Source: Flavobacteriaceae bacterium CG2_30_31_66
Lineage (GTDB): Bacteria > Bacteroidota > Bacteroidia > Flavobacteriales > Flavobacteriaceae
NCBI GenBank assembly: GCA_001873065.1
Contig: MNYM01000034.1
Coordinates: forward strand, 29,998 to 93,997
Direction: 5' to 3'
Length of the DNA stretch: 64,000 nt
A model generated the notes under the pieces. The model had not been told where the DNA came from, made no database searches, and was given only the letters and a program-made list of their open reading frames with translations. The position numbers and the translations under genes are program-made. Positions 10,250 to 20,405 of this stretch are shown here, piece after piece; the first letter of the stretch is position 1; the number at the start of each line of letters is the position of its first letter.

Positions 10250-11329
10250 TTGATGTCTTTGAAATACAAATTTTTACTTTTTTTATTGCTAACACCACTA
10301 TTTTTAAAAGCACAAGCTTTTAGAAATTATTCCAATGAATTTCTTACCATTGGAGTAGATGCTGCTGCTTTGGGAATGAGTAAAACTGTGGTTGCAACCA
10401 CCAATAATGTAAATGCAATATATTGGAATCCAGCAGGACTAGCAGGAATTGAAGATTATCAAGGTTCGCTTATGCACGCCTCATATTTTGCAGGAATTGC
10501 CAACTATAACTACGCTGCTTTTGCCATGCCAATTGATCAAAAAAGTGCGATTGCTTTTTCTGTAATTCGTTTTGGTGTGGACGATATTTTAAACACTACC
10601 GAATTGATTGATGGTGATGGAAATATCGATTTTAACAGAGTGAGTTTATTTTCTGCAGCAGATTATGCTTTTAATGTTGCTTATGGAAGAAATTTGATTT
10701 TTAAAGACGTGAAATTTGGAATCAATGCCAAAGTTGTTCGAAGAATTATTGGCGATTTTGCAGCATCTTGGGGTTTTGGATTTGACGCAGGAATTCAATT
10801 TGAACGAAATAATTGGCATTTTGGGATGATGGTTCGCGATATTACAACCACTTTCAATAGTTGGAGTATCAATGAAACTGAATTTGAAAAAATAAAAAAT
10901 GCCATTCCTGGACAAAATCAAAATTTGCCAGAAACTACCGAAATTACCAAACCAAAAGTACAATTGGGAATTGCAAAAAGTTTTAGAATTGGACGTTTTT
11001 TTAATCTTCAATCAGAAATTGATTTGAACATTCGTTTTGCTAAAACAAATGATGTAGTTTCCACTGATTTTGCAAGTATTGATCCCGCAATGGGTTTTCA
11101 ATTGGATTATGACAAGATTGCTTTTTTGAGATTGGGTATTGGAAATTTTCAAAATACAACCGAATTTGATAACTCAAAATCTCTTTCAATGCAACCAAAT
11201 TTTGGATTGGGTTTTCTTTATAAAGGCATTCAGGTTGATTATGCTTTGACGAATATTGGCAGTGTTGGAAATGCGTTGTTTTCAAATATCTTTTCAATAA
11301 CAGTAGATTACAGCTTTTTTAGAAGATAA
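10250..11329 (+). CDS. PorV/PorQ family outer-membrane protein
   Basis: Signal peptide; GVDAAALGMSKTVVATTNNVNAIYWNPAGLAGIE is typical of the PorV/PorQ family. Confidence 0.8.
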   Translation: MMSLKYKFLLFLLLTPLFLKAQAFRNYSNEFLTIGVDAAALGMSKTVVATTNNVNAIYWNPAGLAGIEDYQGSLMHASYFAGIANYNYAAFAMPIDQKSAIAFSVIRFGVDDILNTTELIDGDGNIDFNRVSLFSAADYAFNVAYGRNLIFKDVKFGINAKVVRRIIGDFAASWGFGFDAGIQFERNNWHFGMMVRDITTTFNSWSINETEFEKIKNAIPGQNQNLPETTEITKPKVQLGIAKSFRIGRFFNLQSEIDLNIRFAKTNDVVSTDFASIDPAMGFQLDYDKIAFLRLGIGNFQNTTEFDNSKSLSMQPNFGLGFLYKGIQVDYALTNIGSVGNALFSNIFSITVDYSFFRR

Positions 11330-11334
11330 GTTTT

Positions 11335-12507
11335 ATGTTAAAAAAACACACTTTCCTCCTATTTTTTTTATTGATTTTCAAATCATTACAAGCACAATTA
11401 CAACTTTCAGCATATTCTGAAATTAGTATTGTAACTGCAGGTCCTGGAACAAAATTATTTGAAGCTTTTGGCCATTCAGCCCTCAGAGTAAAAGATCCAA
11501 TGTTTCAACTCGATTTGATTTATAACTATGGAATGTTCGATTTTAACCAACCAAATTTCTATTCAAATTTCGTCAAAGGAAAACTTTTATACAGTTTGGG
11601 TAGATACAATTTTGACTATTTTTTAGCTTCCTATCAACAAGATAAACGTTGGGTAAAAATCCAAGTTTTGAATCTGACACAAGCCGAAAAACAAGCTTTT
11701 TTCAATTATTTAGAAAACAATGCACTTCCAGAAAATAGAGATTATTTATACGATCCTTATTTTGACAATTGCGCTACAAAACTCAGAGATATCACTTCAT
11801 CAGTATTTAAAGGTAAAGTTGTTTTCAAAAATGAAAGTTTTGACGAAAATCAATCTTTTAGACAATTGATGAATCAAGAAATTCCTTGGAATTCTTGGGG
11901 AAGTTTTGGAATTAATATGGCTTTAGGAAATAAATTAGACAAAAAAGCAACTTTGCAACAAACAATGTATTTGCCAAAATATGTGTATTCCACTTTTAAA
12001 AACACACAAATTACAGTGAATGGAAAATCTGAAAATTTGGTAAAAAATGAAGAAATTTCCTTAAATTATGAAAATATAGAACAAAAAACCACTATTTTTA
12101 ATCCATTTTTGATATTTTTAATATTTGGAATTATTGGAGTATTGATTACTTTTTCTGATTTTAAAAAAAATAAGAAAACAAATTGGTTAGATGCAACTAT
12201 TTTTTTCTCAACAGGAATTATTGGAACATTGATTGTGTTTCTATGGTTTTTTACAGACCATTCAACAACCCCTAACAACTTTAATTTTTTATGGGCTTTT
12301 GCACCAAATTTCATAGTTGGATGGTTTCTTTTTAAAAAAGTTCCACCAAAGTGGATTTCAAAATATACGAAATTATTAGTGATTTTGTTACTTATCATCC
12401 CATTTGTTTGGTTGACAAAAATTCAAGAATTTCCAATTTCGGTTATTCCATTGTTAGCATTTTTATTTATTAGATATTTGTTTTTATCTACCAAAAAATC
12501 TTTGTGA
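11335..12507 (+). CDS. DUF4105 / Lnb N-terminal periplasmic domain protein with C-terminal membrane helices
   Basis: LSIVTAGPGTKLFEAFGHSALRVKD-like motif, CATKLRD, several TM segments after residue 245. Confidence 0.8.
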   Translation: MLKKHTFLLFFLLIFKSLQAQLQLSAYSEISIVTAGPGTKLFEAFGHSALRVKDPMFQLDLIYNYGMFDFNQPNFYSNFVKGKLLYSLGRYNFDYFLASYQQDKRWVKIQVLNLTQAEKQAFFNYLENNALPENRDYLYDPYFDNCATKLRDITSSVFKGKVVFKNESFDENQSFRQLMNQEIPWNSWGSFGINMALGNKLDKKATLQQTMYLPKYVYSTFKNTQITVNGKSENLVKNEEISLNYENIEQKTTIFNPFLIFLIFGIIGVLITFSDFKKNKKTNWLDATIFFSTGIIGTLIVFLWFFTDHSTTPNNFNFLWAFAPNFIVGWFLFKKVPPKWISKYTKLLVILLLIIPFVWLTKIQEFPISVIPLLAFLFIRYLFLSTKKSL

Positions 12508-12582
12508 TAATTTTTTAAAATTGACTTTGATGTGGGCATTTTTTAAGGAAAACCATACATTTACATTCTCAATTTCCAATTT

Positions 12583-14073
12583 ATGAAACAACTTATTGAG
12601 TGTGTTCCAAATATTAGTGAAGGAAATGACCTCGCTAAAATTCAAGAAATTGCCCATGTTGTAAAGTCTGTAAAAGGAGTTCAATTATTAAATATTGATT
12701 CGGGAAAAGCTGCCAATAGAACTGTATTTACGTTTGTTGGTGAACCTGAAAATGTGTTTGAAGCAGCATTTCTATTGATTAAAAAAGCCTCAGAATTGAT
12801 TGATATGAGCATTCAAAAAGGAACACATCCTCGTTTTGGAGCCACAGATGTATGTCCTTTAATTCCTATTGCCAATATTTCTATGGAAGAAATTGTGAAA
12901 TATGCGCATAAATTGGGAGAAAAACTGGGAAAAGAGTTGGGAATTTCTGGCTATTTTTATGAATTTGCCGCAATAGAAGAACAGAAAAAAAACTTAGCTT
13001 CCATTCGTTCGGGAGAATATGAGGAATTGCAAAAAAAAATCAAAAAAGACAATTGGCAACTTGATTTTGGTCCTAAAAAATACAATGAACAAATTCGAAA
13101 ATCAGGAATTACTGCCATTGGTGCTCGTAATTTTTTAATAGCATACAATCTAAATTTGAATTCAACATCAGTCAAATTAGCCAATCAAATTGCTTCTAAA
13201 ATCAGAGAATCTGGAAGTTTGGTAACACATGAAAATGGTGAAACTGTGAGAATACCAGGAAAATTAAAAGCTGTGAAAGCAATTGGTTGGTTTTTAGCAG
13301 ATTTTAGAATTGCGCAAGTATCTTGCAATTTGACCAATTTTCAACTCAATTCCATGCATCAAGTTTTTTATGAAGCAACTAAAATTGGGGATGAAATTGG
13401 CGTAAAAATCACAGGTTCAGAATTGATTGGTTTGGTGCCTTTACAAGCAATGATAACCGCTGCTGATTTTTTCTTGACTCTAGAAAATAAATCAACTTCA
13501 ATTACTGAAGATGAAAAAATAAAGTTTGCCATTAATAAATTAGGCTTAAATGATATAAAACCTTTTCATCCAAAAGAACGAATTATAGAATATGCCATGA
13601 ACAATGAGCAAACGGAAATTGAAATTATCCCATTTGAAAATCAATTTGCCAAAGATTTTTACGAATTGAATGCAGAATGGCTTCGCAATTATTTTTACAT
13701 AGAACCTTATGACGAGCAAGTTTTGAGCCATCCAAAAGAATATATTTTGGACAAAGGTGGTTTTATTTTCTTTGCAAAATGCAAAGATGAAATTGTTGGA
13801 GTTGTTTCATTAATAAATCAAAAAGATTTTTTTGAATTGAGTAAAATGGCTGTAAAACCGAATTTTAGAGGTCAAAAAATTGGAGAAATGCTCGTAAAAT
13901 ATTGTATAGAATTTGGAAAAAATCAAGGTTGGGAAAGCATCACTTTATATTCCAATCGAAAATTGATTCCAGCAATAAACTTGTATCAAAAAATTGGGTT
14001 TAAAGAAGTTCCATTGGAAACAAACGCACATTACAATCGTGCAGATATAAAAATGATTTTTGAAATCGTTTAG
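12583..14073 (+). CDS. Glutamate formimidoyltransferase fused to a C-terminal GNAT N-acetyltransferase
   Basis: N-terminal MKQLIECVPNISEGNDLAKIQEIAHVV... is FtcD-like. C-terminal ELSKMAVKPNFRGQKIGEMLVKYCIEFGKNQGWESITLYSN is a GNAT acetyl-CoA motif. Single uninterrupted ORF. Confidence 0.9.
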   Translation: MKQLIECVPNISEGNDLAKIQEIAHVVKSVKGVQLLNIDSGKAANRTVFTFVGEPENVFEAAFLLIKKASELIDMSIQKGTHPRFGATDVCPLIPIANISMEEIVKYAHKLGEKLGKELGISGYFYEFAAIEEQKKNLASIRSGEYEELQKKIKKDNWQLDFGPKKYNEQIRKSGITAIGARNFLIAYNLNLNSTSVKLANQIASKIRESGSLVTHENGETVRIPGKLKAVKAIGWFLADFRIAQVSCNLTNFQLNSMHQVFYEATKIGDEIGVKITGSELIGLVPLQAMITAADFFLTLENKSTSITEDEKIKFAINKLGLNDIKPFHPKERIIEYAMNNEQTEIEIIPFENQFAKDFYELNAEWLRNYFYIEPYDEQVLSHPKEYILDKGGFIFFAKCKDEIVGVVSLINQKDFFELSKMAVKPNFRGQKIGEMLVKYCIEFGKNQGWESITLYSNRKLIPAINLYQKIGFKEVPLETNAHYNRADIKMIFEIV

Positions 14074-14075
14074 TT

Positions 14076-14489
14076 TTATACAAAACTTTGAATCGCCAAT
14101 TCATAACCTTGCAAACCAAAACCAACTATAATTCCTTTCGAATTTGGCGAAATAAAACTGTGATGACGAAATTCTTCACGCGCATGAATATTGGAAATAT
14201 GTACTTCAACAACAGGCGTTTGAATAGCTTTTACTGCATCTCCAATTCCTACAGAAGTGTGGGTGTAAGCTGCAGCATTTAAAATAATGCCATCAAAATC
14301 AAAACCAACTTCATGGAGTTTATCAATAATTTCACCTTCGATATTTGATTGAAAATAATGCAATTCTAGCCGTTGAAATTTTTGTTTCAATGTATCAAAA
14401 TACATTTCAAAAGTTTCATTGCCATAAATTGTTGGCTCTCTTTTTCCTAAGAGATTCAAATTAGGTCCGTTGATAATGATGATTTTCAT
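14076..14489 (-). CDS. aroQ: Type II 3-dehydroquinate dehydratase
   Basis: IINGPNLNLLGKREPTIYG, LNAAAYTHTSVGIGDA, EVHISNIHAREEFRHHS. Confidence 0.95.
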   Translation of the reverse strand: MKIIIINGPNLNLLGKREPTIYGNETFEMYFDTLKQKFQRLELHYFQSNIEGEIIDKLHEVGFDFDGIILNAAAYTHTSVGIGDAVKAIQTPVVEVHISNIHAREEFRHHSFISPNSKGIIVGFGLQGYELAIQSFV

Positions 14490-14531
14490 ACTTTTTAAAA
14501 TAATTTGTAAATATCACATATTTATATACAT

Positions 14532-15026
14532 TTGCGAAAATTTAAATTAGAAAACATGAAAAAAATTTTAGTGATTGGAATGCTGTTTTTTGCATTCAAC
14601 AATAGCACCGCACAAACACAAGTTGTTAAAGTAAATCCTTTAGGACTTTTATTTGGTATTGCAAATGCTGGTTATGAATTTACAACTACTGGTAAACAAA
14701 CTGCAACCATCTCTGGTTTATATTTCAATGTTTCAGACATTACAGGTGCAGGTGCAGGTTTAGATTACCAATTTTACTTTGGGGAACAATCTATCAGAGG
14801 TTGGCATGCTGGACCAAGTGTTAGTTATTTTTCTTTATCAGATAATACAGATGTTTCTGCATCAGTATTTAGTATTGGAGGAGTAGGTGGATATCAATGG
14901 GTTTTTGGAGAACATTTTGCCTTAGATCTTTTTGGTGGTATTAGTTTTAGTTCTGGAGGAGAAGACTTAACTGGCTTTAATGCTACAGGAGGTGTTTTTG
15001 GTGTTTCATTAGGATACGCTTGGTAA
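14532..15026 (+). CDS. Small outer-membrane beta-barrel-like protein
   Basis: Signal peptide, Gly/aromatic-rich alternating pattern, C-terminal aromatic residue (GYAW). Confidence 0.6.
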   Translation: MRKFKLENMKKILVIGMLFFAFNNSTAQTQVVKVNPLGLLFGIANAGYEFTTTGKQTATISGLYFNVSDITGAGAGLDYQFYFGEQSIRGWHAGPSVSYFSLSDNTDVSASVFSIGGVGGYQWVFGEHFALDLFGGISFSSGGEDLTGFNATGGVFGVSLGYAW

Positions 15027-15041
15027 AAAAAACAAGATTTA

Positions 15042-15072
15042 AGAAAGCCATCCTATAAGGATGGCTTTTTTA
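15042..15072 (+). terminator. Intrinsic terminator
   Basis: AGAAAGCCATCCTATAAGGATGGCTTTTTTA stem followed by T tract. Confidence 0.85.
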
Positions 15073-15089
15073 TTTCTTATATTTACAAA

Positions 15090-15986
15090 ATGAACTGGAA
15101 TATTGCCATCCAAGACTATCAATCATTTTTGAAAATCGAACGTGGATTGTCTATCAATACCATCAATAGTTATACTAATGATTTAGAAAAATTAGTTAAA
15201 TTTTTATCAGAAAATACTATTGAGTACTCTCCTATTTCAATTGAGGAAAACACCATTCAGCAATTTATTTATGAGGCTGCCAAAAAAATAAATTCACGAA
15301 GTCAAGCACGTTTAATATCTGCATTGCGCAGTTTTTTTGACTATTTGGTTTTTGAAGATTATCGAAAAACAAATCCAACAGATTTGATTGAAGCTCCAAA
15401 AATTGGTCGAAAATTACCAGATACATTATCCGAAGAAGAAATTGACGCTTTGATTGGAACTATTGATTTAAGTCATCCTTTTGGCGAAAGAAATAGAACT
15501 ATTTTAGAAACTATGTATAGTTGCGGTTTGCGTGTTAGCGAAGTAATCACTCTAAAAATTTCAGATTTATTTTTTGAAGAAGGTTTTATTAGAGTTCTCG
15601 GAAAAGGAAATAAAGAGCGTTTTATTCCCATTCATTCACAAGCTCAAAAGTATATTTTATCCTATATCAATGACATCAGAATTCATCAAGATTCACAAAA
15701 AAATCATGAGGATACGTTGTTTTTAAGCAGACGAGGCAAAGGATTAACACGTCAAATGGTTTTTATGATATTGAATGAAACTGCTATCAAAATCAACTTA
15801 AAAAAGAAAATTAGTCCGCATACATTTCGTCATTCTTTTGCCACACATTTATTGAAAAATGGCGCTGATTTGAGAGCTATTCAACAAATGTTAGGTCACG
15901 AAAGTATTACCACTACTGAAATTTATGTTCATTTGGATAAAAGTTATTTGAAAGATGTTGTAGAAACTTTTCATCCTAGAAGATAA
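15090..15986 (+). CDS. xerD: Site-specific tyrosine recombinase XerD
   Basis: SAM-like N-terminus; catalytic SCGLRVSE, HTFRHSFATHLL, MLGHESITTTEIYVHLD. Confidence 0.92.
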   Translation: MNWNIAIQDYQSFLKIERGLSINTINSYTNDLEKLVKFLSENTIEYSPISIEENTIQQFIYEAAKKINSRSQARLISALRSFFDYLVFEDYRKTNPTDLIEAPKIGRKLPDTLSEEEIDALIGTIDLSHPFGERNRTILETMYSCGLRVSEVITLKISDLFFEEGFIRVLGKGNKERFIPIHSQAQKYILSYINDIRIHQDSQKNHEDTLFLSRRGKGLTRQMVFMILNETAIKINLKKKISPHTFRHSFATHLLKNGADLRAIQQMLGHESITTTEIYVHLDKSYLKDVVETFHPRR

Positions 15987-16090
15987 AAAAGAGCCCATCC
16001 TAACCTTCGCAAAGGGAAAGAACTTTTAGTGATTTGAAAACTTGTTTGAAGAAAATCATTTAAGAAACGGTTTTTAAAGTTTTTTTAAAT

Positions 16091-16120
16091 AAAAAATCTC
16101 GTTTTTAAGCGAGATTTTTT
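16091..16120. terminator. Bidirectional intrinsic terminator
   Basis: AAAAAATCTCG-TTTTTAAG-CGAGATTTTTT. Confidence 0.85.
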
Positions 16121-16167
16121 ACGGAATATATTTTTTAAAACATCAATCAAACCTTTGAAGGAGTAAT

Positions 16168-17736
16168 TTATTTTGCAACGTTTACAGATCTTGTTTCTCT
16201 AATCACAGTAACTTTTACCTGACCTGGATAAGTCATATCATTTTGAATTTTTTGAGAAATACTATAAGATAATTCTGCTGCTTTCGTGTCACTTACTTTG
16301 CCACTTTCAACCATAACACGCAATTCACGTCCTGCTTGAATTGCATAAGCTTTTTGCACTCCTGGAAATTCAAAAGCAATGTTTTCTAAATCTTTTAAGC
16401 GCTGAATATATGAATCCAACACTTGACGTCTGGCTCCTGGTCTTGCACCTGAAATGGCATCACAAACTTGCACAATTGGTGAAATCAAATATTTCATTTC
16501 TATTTCATCATGATGAGCGCCAATAGCGTTGCAAACTTCTTCTTTTTCCCCAAATTTTTCAGCCCATTGCATTCCTAAAAGTGCATGTGGCAAATCACTT
16601 TCAGCATCAGGTACTTTTCCGATATCGTGTAACAATCCAGCTCTTTTTGCCAATTTCACATTCAGTCCCATTTCTGCGGCCATAATTCCACAAAGGTTGG
16701 CTACTTCACGAGAATGTTGTAATAAATTTTGACCATAAGAAGAACGATATTTCATTCGTCCAATTACTTTAATCAACTCAGGATTCAAACCATGAATTCC
16801 TAAATCAATGACAGTTCGTTTTCCAATTTCGATAATTTCTTGGGTGATTTGTTTTTCAGTTTTTTCAACAACTTCTTCAATTCTTGCAGGGTGAATTCTT
16901 CCATCAGTCACCAATTTGTGCATTGCCAAACGTGCAATTTCTCTACGAACAGGATCAAAACAAGATAAAATAATCGCATCAGGAGTATCATCAACAATAA
17001 TTTCAACGCCTGTTGCAGCCTCTAAAGCCCTGATATTTCTTCCTTCTCTTCCAATAATTCTTCCTTTGACGTCATCAGATTCTAAGTTAAAAACAGAAAC
17101 ACAATTTTCAACAGCTTGCTCAACACCAACTCTTTGAATTGTTTCCAGCACAATTTTGCGAGCCTCTTGTTCAGCTGTTAATTTTGATTCTTCAATAGAT
17201 GTTTGCACAAAAGCCATTGCTTCCGCTTTTGCCTGATCTTTGAGTGTTGCAACCAATTGCTTTTTAGCCTCTTCTACTGACAATCCAGAAATTTGCTCTA
17301 GCATATCTACATGACGACTGTGCATTTTTTCTAAATCGCTTTCTTTTTTCTCTAAAAAATCTAATTTGGTATTGTAATCTTTTTCTTTTTCTTCAAGAAC
17401 TCTCGTCAATCGTTTGTTTTTATCAATTTCTGAGGCAACAATTGATTCTTTTTCTCTTACTCTTTTTTCTATTTCTGAAATTTTCTTTTCTCTTGATAAA
17501 ATTACTTTTTCATGTTCCGATTTTAGTTCAATAAACTTTTCTTTCGCTTGTAAAATTTTATCTTTTTTGATTGATTCAGCTTCAATATTCGCTTCTTTTA
17601 AAATTGAATTTGCTTCTTTTCTTGTGCTATTTAGTAATTTTTTTCCTCTCGATTTTTCGATTGTTTTAACAATTATAAAACCTATTGCTATTCCAACTAA
17701 AACTCCCAATATAATGGGAAGTATCATTCCATCCAT
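16168..17736 (-). CDS. rny: Ribonuclease Y
   Basis: N-terminal TM helix, long coiled coil, KH domain [23 protein letters not shown] domain [10 protein letters not shown]. Confidence 0.96.
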   Translation of the reverse strand: MDGMILPIILGVLVGIAIGFIIVKTIEKSRGKKLLNSTRKEANSILKEANIEAESIKKDKILQAKEKFIELKSEHEKVILSREKKISEIEKRVREKESIVASEIDKNKRLTRVLEEKEKDYNTKLDFLEKKESDLEKMHSRHVDMLEQISGLSVEEAKKQLVATLKDQAKAEAMAFVQTSIEESKLTAEQEARKIVLETIQRVGVEQAVENCVSVFNLESDDVKGRIIGREGRNIRALEAATGVEIIVDDTPDAIILSCFDPVRREIARLAMHKLVTDGRIHPARIEEVVEKTEKQITQEIIEIGKRTVIDLGIHGLNPELIKVIGRMKYRSSYGQNLLQHSREVANLCGIMAAEMGLNVKLAKRAGLLHDIGKVPDAESDLPHALLGMQWAEKFGEKEEVCNAIGAHHDEIEMKYLISPIVQVCDAISGARPGARRQVLDSYIQRLKDLENIAFEFPGVQKAYAIQAGRELRVMVESGKVSDTKAAELSYSISQKIQNDMTYPGQVKVTVIRETRSVNVAK

Positions 17737-17760
17737 AATTTAAATTTAGTGTATAAAAAA

Positions 17761-17928
17761 GCCTACGTTAATGGGGTTTATATAAACTCTATTATTACAA
17801 GTATAGGACTAACTAGCTGATCAAGGATCCATCCAAGAAACTAGTTCTGATGGCATGCTTTAGCAACTAAAACTCATCCTTTATAATAGATTTTTGTTGA
17901 GTTTATCAAACAAATTACTAACGTAGGC
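17761..17928 (-). ncRNA. ssrS: 6S-like regulatory RNA (ssrS / 6S-Flavo type)
   Basis: Perfect terminal pairing GCCTACGTTA (17919-17928, minus strand) with TAACGTAGGC (17761-17770), a second internal stem (GTTTGATAAACTC / GAGTTTATATAAAC), T6 tract immediately 3' on the minus strand, and synteny zapA -> RNA -> next gene as for 6S RNA. Confidence 0.8.
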
Positions 17929-17955
17929 AGTGTGTGTTAATGTATTTTAATGAGC

Positions 17956-18249
17956 TTATTTTAAATGAGAATTCACCAATTTGGTGAGTTCATTTAGTTT
18001 TTCTATTGCTTCTTTACTGATGGAATCTTTATCTAAAGCACTGATTTCTAATTTTGATGCGAATTGTAATGCACACATTGCTAAAACATCTTGTTTATCA
18101 CTTACAGCATAATTTTGCTCGTACAATGAAATCAACTTATTAATCGAGTTTGCAGCTTTGCGCATACCTTCTTCTTCATTAGTGTTATTCACACTCAATG
18201 GATAGGATCTACCCGCAATTACAACATTTATCTTTAGTTTTTCCGCCAT
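17956..18249 (-). CDS. zapA: Cell division protein ZapA
   Basis: MAEKLKINVVIAGRSYPLSVNNTNEEEGMRKAANSINKLI... Confidence 0.9.
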   Translation of the reverse strand: MAEKLKINVVIAGRSYPLSVNNTNEEEGMRKAANSINKLISLYEQNYAVSDKQDVLAMCALQFASKLEISALDKDSISKEAIEKLNELTKLVNSHLK

Positions 18250-18259
18250 TTAAAGAACT

Positions 18260-18550
18260 TTATTCTTGTAACTGAAAGATGCATTTATCAATTTCTCGAA
18301 TCAACGCATTGATTTTCAGTTTTGTATCTTTTGTATCTGTACTACTGCCTTCAATAGTTTTAGCAATTTTTAGCATATCATATTCTTTTTTCTGATTAAC
18401 TAAATTTTGCTCTTTTTCTAAAAGCTGATTTTGTAATTTTGAATTGTTTTGAAGCAAAATTTCATTTTCTTTTATTAAAAATTCGTAGTTAGAAAGTAAA
18501 TTTTTCAACGTAATTTCCAATAATTGAATTGCTTCTAACGTATTACTCAT
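18260..18550 (-). CDS. Coiled-coil hypothetical protein upstream of zapA
   Basis: 96 aa heptad-rich coiled coil; 10 bp from zapA. Confidence 0.65.
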   Translation of the reverse strand: MSNTLEAIQLLEITLKNLLSNYEFLIKENEILLQNNSKLQNQLLEKEQNLVNQKKEYDMLKIAKTIEGSSTDTKDTKLKINALIREIDKCIFQLQE

Positions 18551-18696
18551 TATGTCTTATAGAAAAAACTATAACCACAAAGTTAATAATCTGTTTTATA
18601 TTTAACAACATTATTATTGTTTTTTATTTTTATAGTTATGTTTAAATCTTTAAAAAAAGAGTATTTTTCAGTATTTTTACCAAAAATAATTGCATT

Positions 18697-20400
18697 TTGA
18701 AACAATTTGTATTCTTCTTTTTATCATTTTACTATTTTTTAGGAGTTGGTCAAGAAAAATATCCTAAAGATTATTTTTTAGCGCCATTGAAAATTCCTAT
18801 TATTTTATCGGGCTCATTTGGCGAGCTTCGCAACAATCATTTTCACTCAGGTTTGGACATTAAAACGCAAGGGAAAGAAGGACTAGAGGTAATTTCAGTT
18901 GCTGACGGATATGTTTCAAGAATTAAAATTAGCCAATTTGGATATGGAAAATCAATTTATGTTACACATCCAAATGGTTTTACATCTGTCTATGCACATT
19001 TAAGCAAATTTGCACCACCAATTGAAGATTTTGTGAAATTCTATCAATACAAAAATGAAAATTATGAAACTGGTGATTTGTATTTTACAGAAGATAAATT
19101 TCCACTATTGAAAGGCGATTTGATTGCTTATTCAGGGGATACAGGAGGTTCAGCAGCACCACATTTGCATTTTGAAATTAGGGAAACTGTAAGCGAAAAA
19201 GTTGTAAATCCACTTTTGTTCGGTTTCGCAATTCAAGACAGTATTTCTCCTATTTTCGAGTCTTTGATGATGTATATTCTAAATGATACTACTCCATTAA
19301 ATTCTCAAAAAATCAACTTTCAATTACCTATAAAAAAAATAAATAAAGACACATTTACAACTGATAAAATTTCAGCAAATAATCAAATTGGTTTTGGCGT
19401 TCAAGTCTTTGATAAAACAAGTGACGCACTCAATAGACTGGGAGTTTACAGTCTTGAAATGCTCGTAAACGGTAAACGATTTTTTTACCATATTCTTGAA
19501 AATTTCTCATTTCTAGAGAGTAAATACATCAATCTTCATATTGATTATGAGCATCTTAAACGATACAAAAAACGTTTAGAGAAAACATATATCGAAACTT
19601 TCAACCCACTTTCTACCTATAGAGAATACTTTAATAACGGAAAAATTACCATCGAAAAAGACATGAATTATAATATTGATATTGTTGCAAAAGATTATTT
19701 TGGAAACACCAGTTATTTAAAAATTCCTGTTGTAGGAAAAGAAAATAACTTTTCAATAACCAAACAAATTGATACTACTGCATTCAAAGTAATTGCAAAA
19801 AAATTTAATAAATTTTCTTTAGAAAATGTTACAATCGCCTTTCCTAAAAAAACTTTTTATGAAGACACGTATTTAGACTTTAAAATTGAAAATGGTATTG
19901 CAAAAATTCACAATCCTACCATCCCTTTGGATGACCAATTTACACTTACTTTTGATGTGACAAAATATTCAGAAGAAGAAAAAAAACAACTTTATATTGC
20001 CAATCTTGAATATCCAAAATATCCTAGATATCAAAATACCAGAAAAAAAGACAGCACTTTTTATACAACAACCAAAACTTTAGGTGATTATAGTTTAATA
20101 TTTGATAATCAAAAACCTATCATAAATTTACTATACTTTAAAAATAGACAATGGATTTCAAATTCTGACATATTACAAGTAAAAATTAGTGATATTGGTT
20201 CAGGTATCAACACCTATAAAGCAACTATAGATAACGAATGGATTTTAATGGAATACAATCATAAAACTGGAATTCTTACCTATAATTTTAATGATAAAAA
20301 GTTGGTTGGTAGCGAACATTTGTTTAAAATTGTGGTTTGTGACAATGTTGGAAATACGAACGAGCTTTCTGCTACGTTCTTTAAAAAACAAGTAAATTAG
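18697..20400 (+). CDS. M23 family metallopeptidase
   Basis: GELRNNHFHSGLDIKTQGKEGLEV, PHLHFEIR (LytM motifs). Confidence 0.92.
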   Translation: MKQFVFFFLSFYYFLGVGQEKYPKDYFLAPLKIPIILSGSFGELRNNHFHSGLDIKTQGKEGLEVISVADGYVSRIKISQFGYGKSIYVTHPNGFTSVYAHLSKFAPPIEDFVKFYQYKNENYETGDLYFTEDKFPLLKGDLIAYSGDTGGSAAPHLHFEIRETVSEKVVNPLLFGFAIQDSISPIFESLMMYILNDTTPLNSQKINFQLPIKKINKDTFTTDKISANNQIGFGVQVFDKTSDALNRLGVYSLEMLVNGKRFFYHILENFSFLESKYINLHIDYEHLKRYKKRLEKTYIETFNPLSTYREYFNNGKITIEKDMNYNIDIVAKDYFGNTSYLKIPVVGKENNFSITKQIDTTAFKVIAKKFNKFSLENVTIAFPKKTFYEDTYLDFKIENGIAKIHNPTIPLDDQFTLTFDVTKYSEEEKKQLYIANLEYPKYPRYQNTRKKDSTFYTTTKTLGDYSLIFDNQKPIINLLYFKNRQWISNSDILQVKISDIGSGINTYKATIDNEWILMEYNHKTGILTYNFNDKKLVGSEHLFKIVVCDNVGNTNELSATFFKKQVN

Positions 20401-20405
20401 CCTTT

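Noticed and set aside
15090-15986. Tyrosine recombinase as marker of an integrated element
   Set aside because: Sequence and context fit chromosomal XerD; no att repeats or cargo next to it.
15995-16035. Remnant-looking GAGCCCATCCTAACCTTCGCAAAGGGAAAG sequence after xerD
   Set aside because: Could be a dispersed repeat fragment, but too short and single in the window to support.
16341-17743. Several plus-strand ORFs opposite rny
   Set aside because: Antisense to a highly conserved RNase Y gene; Ser/Phe-rich mirror translations.
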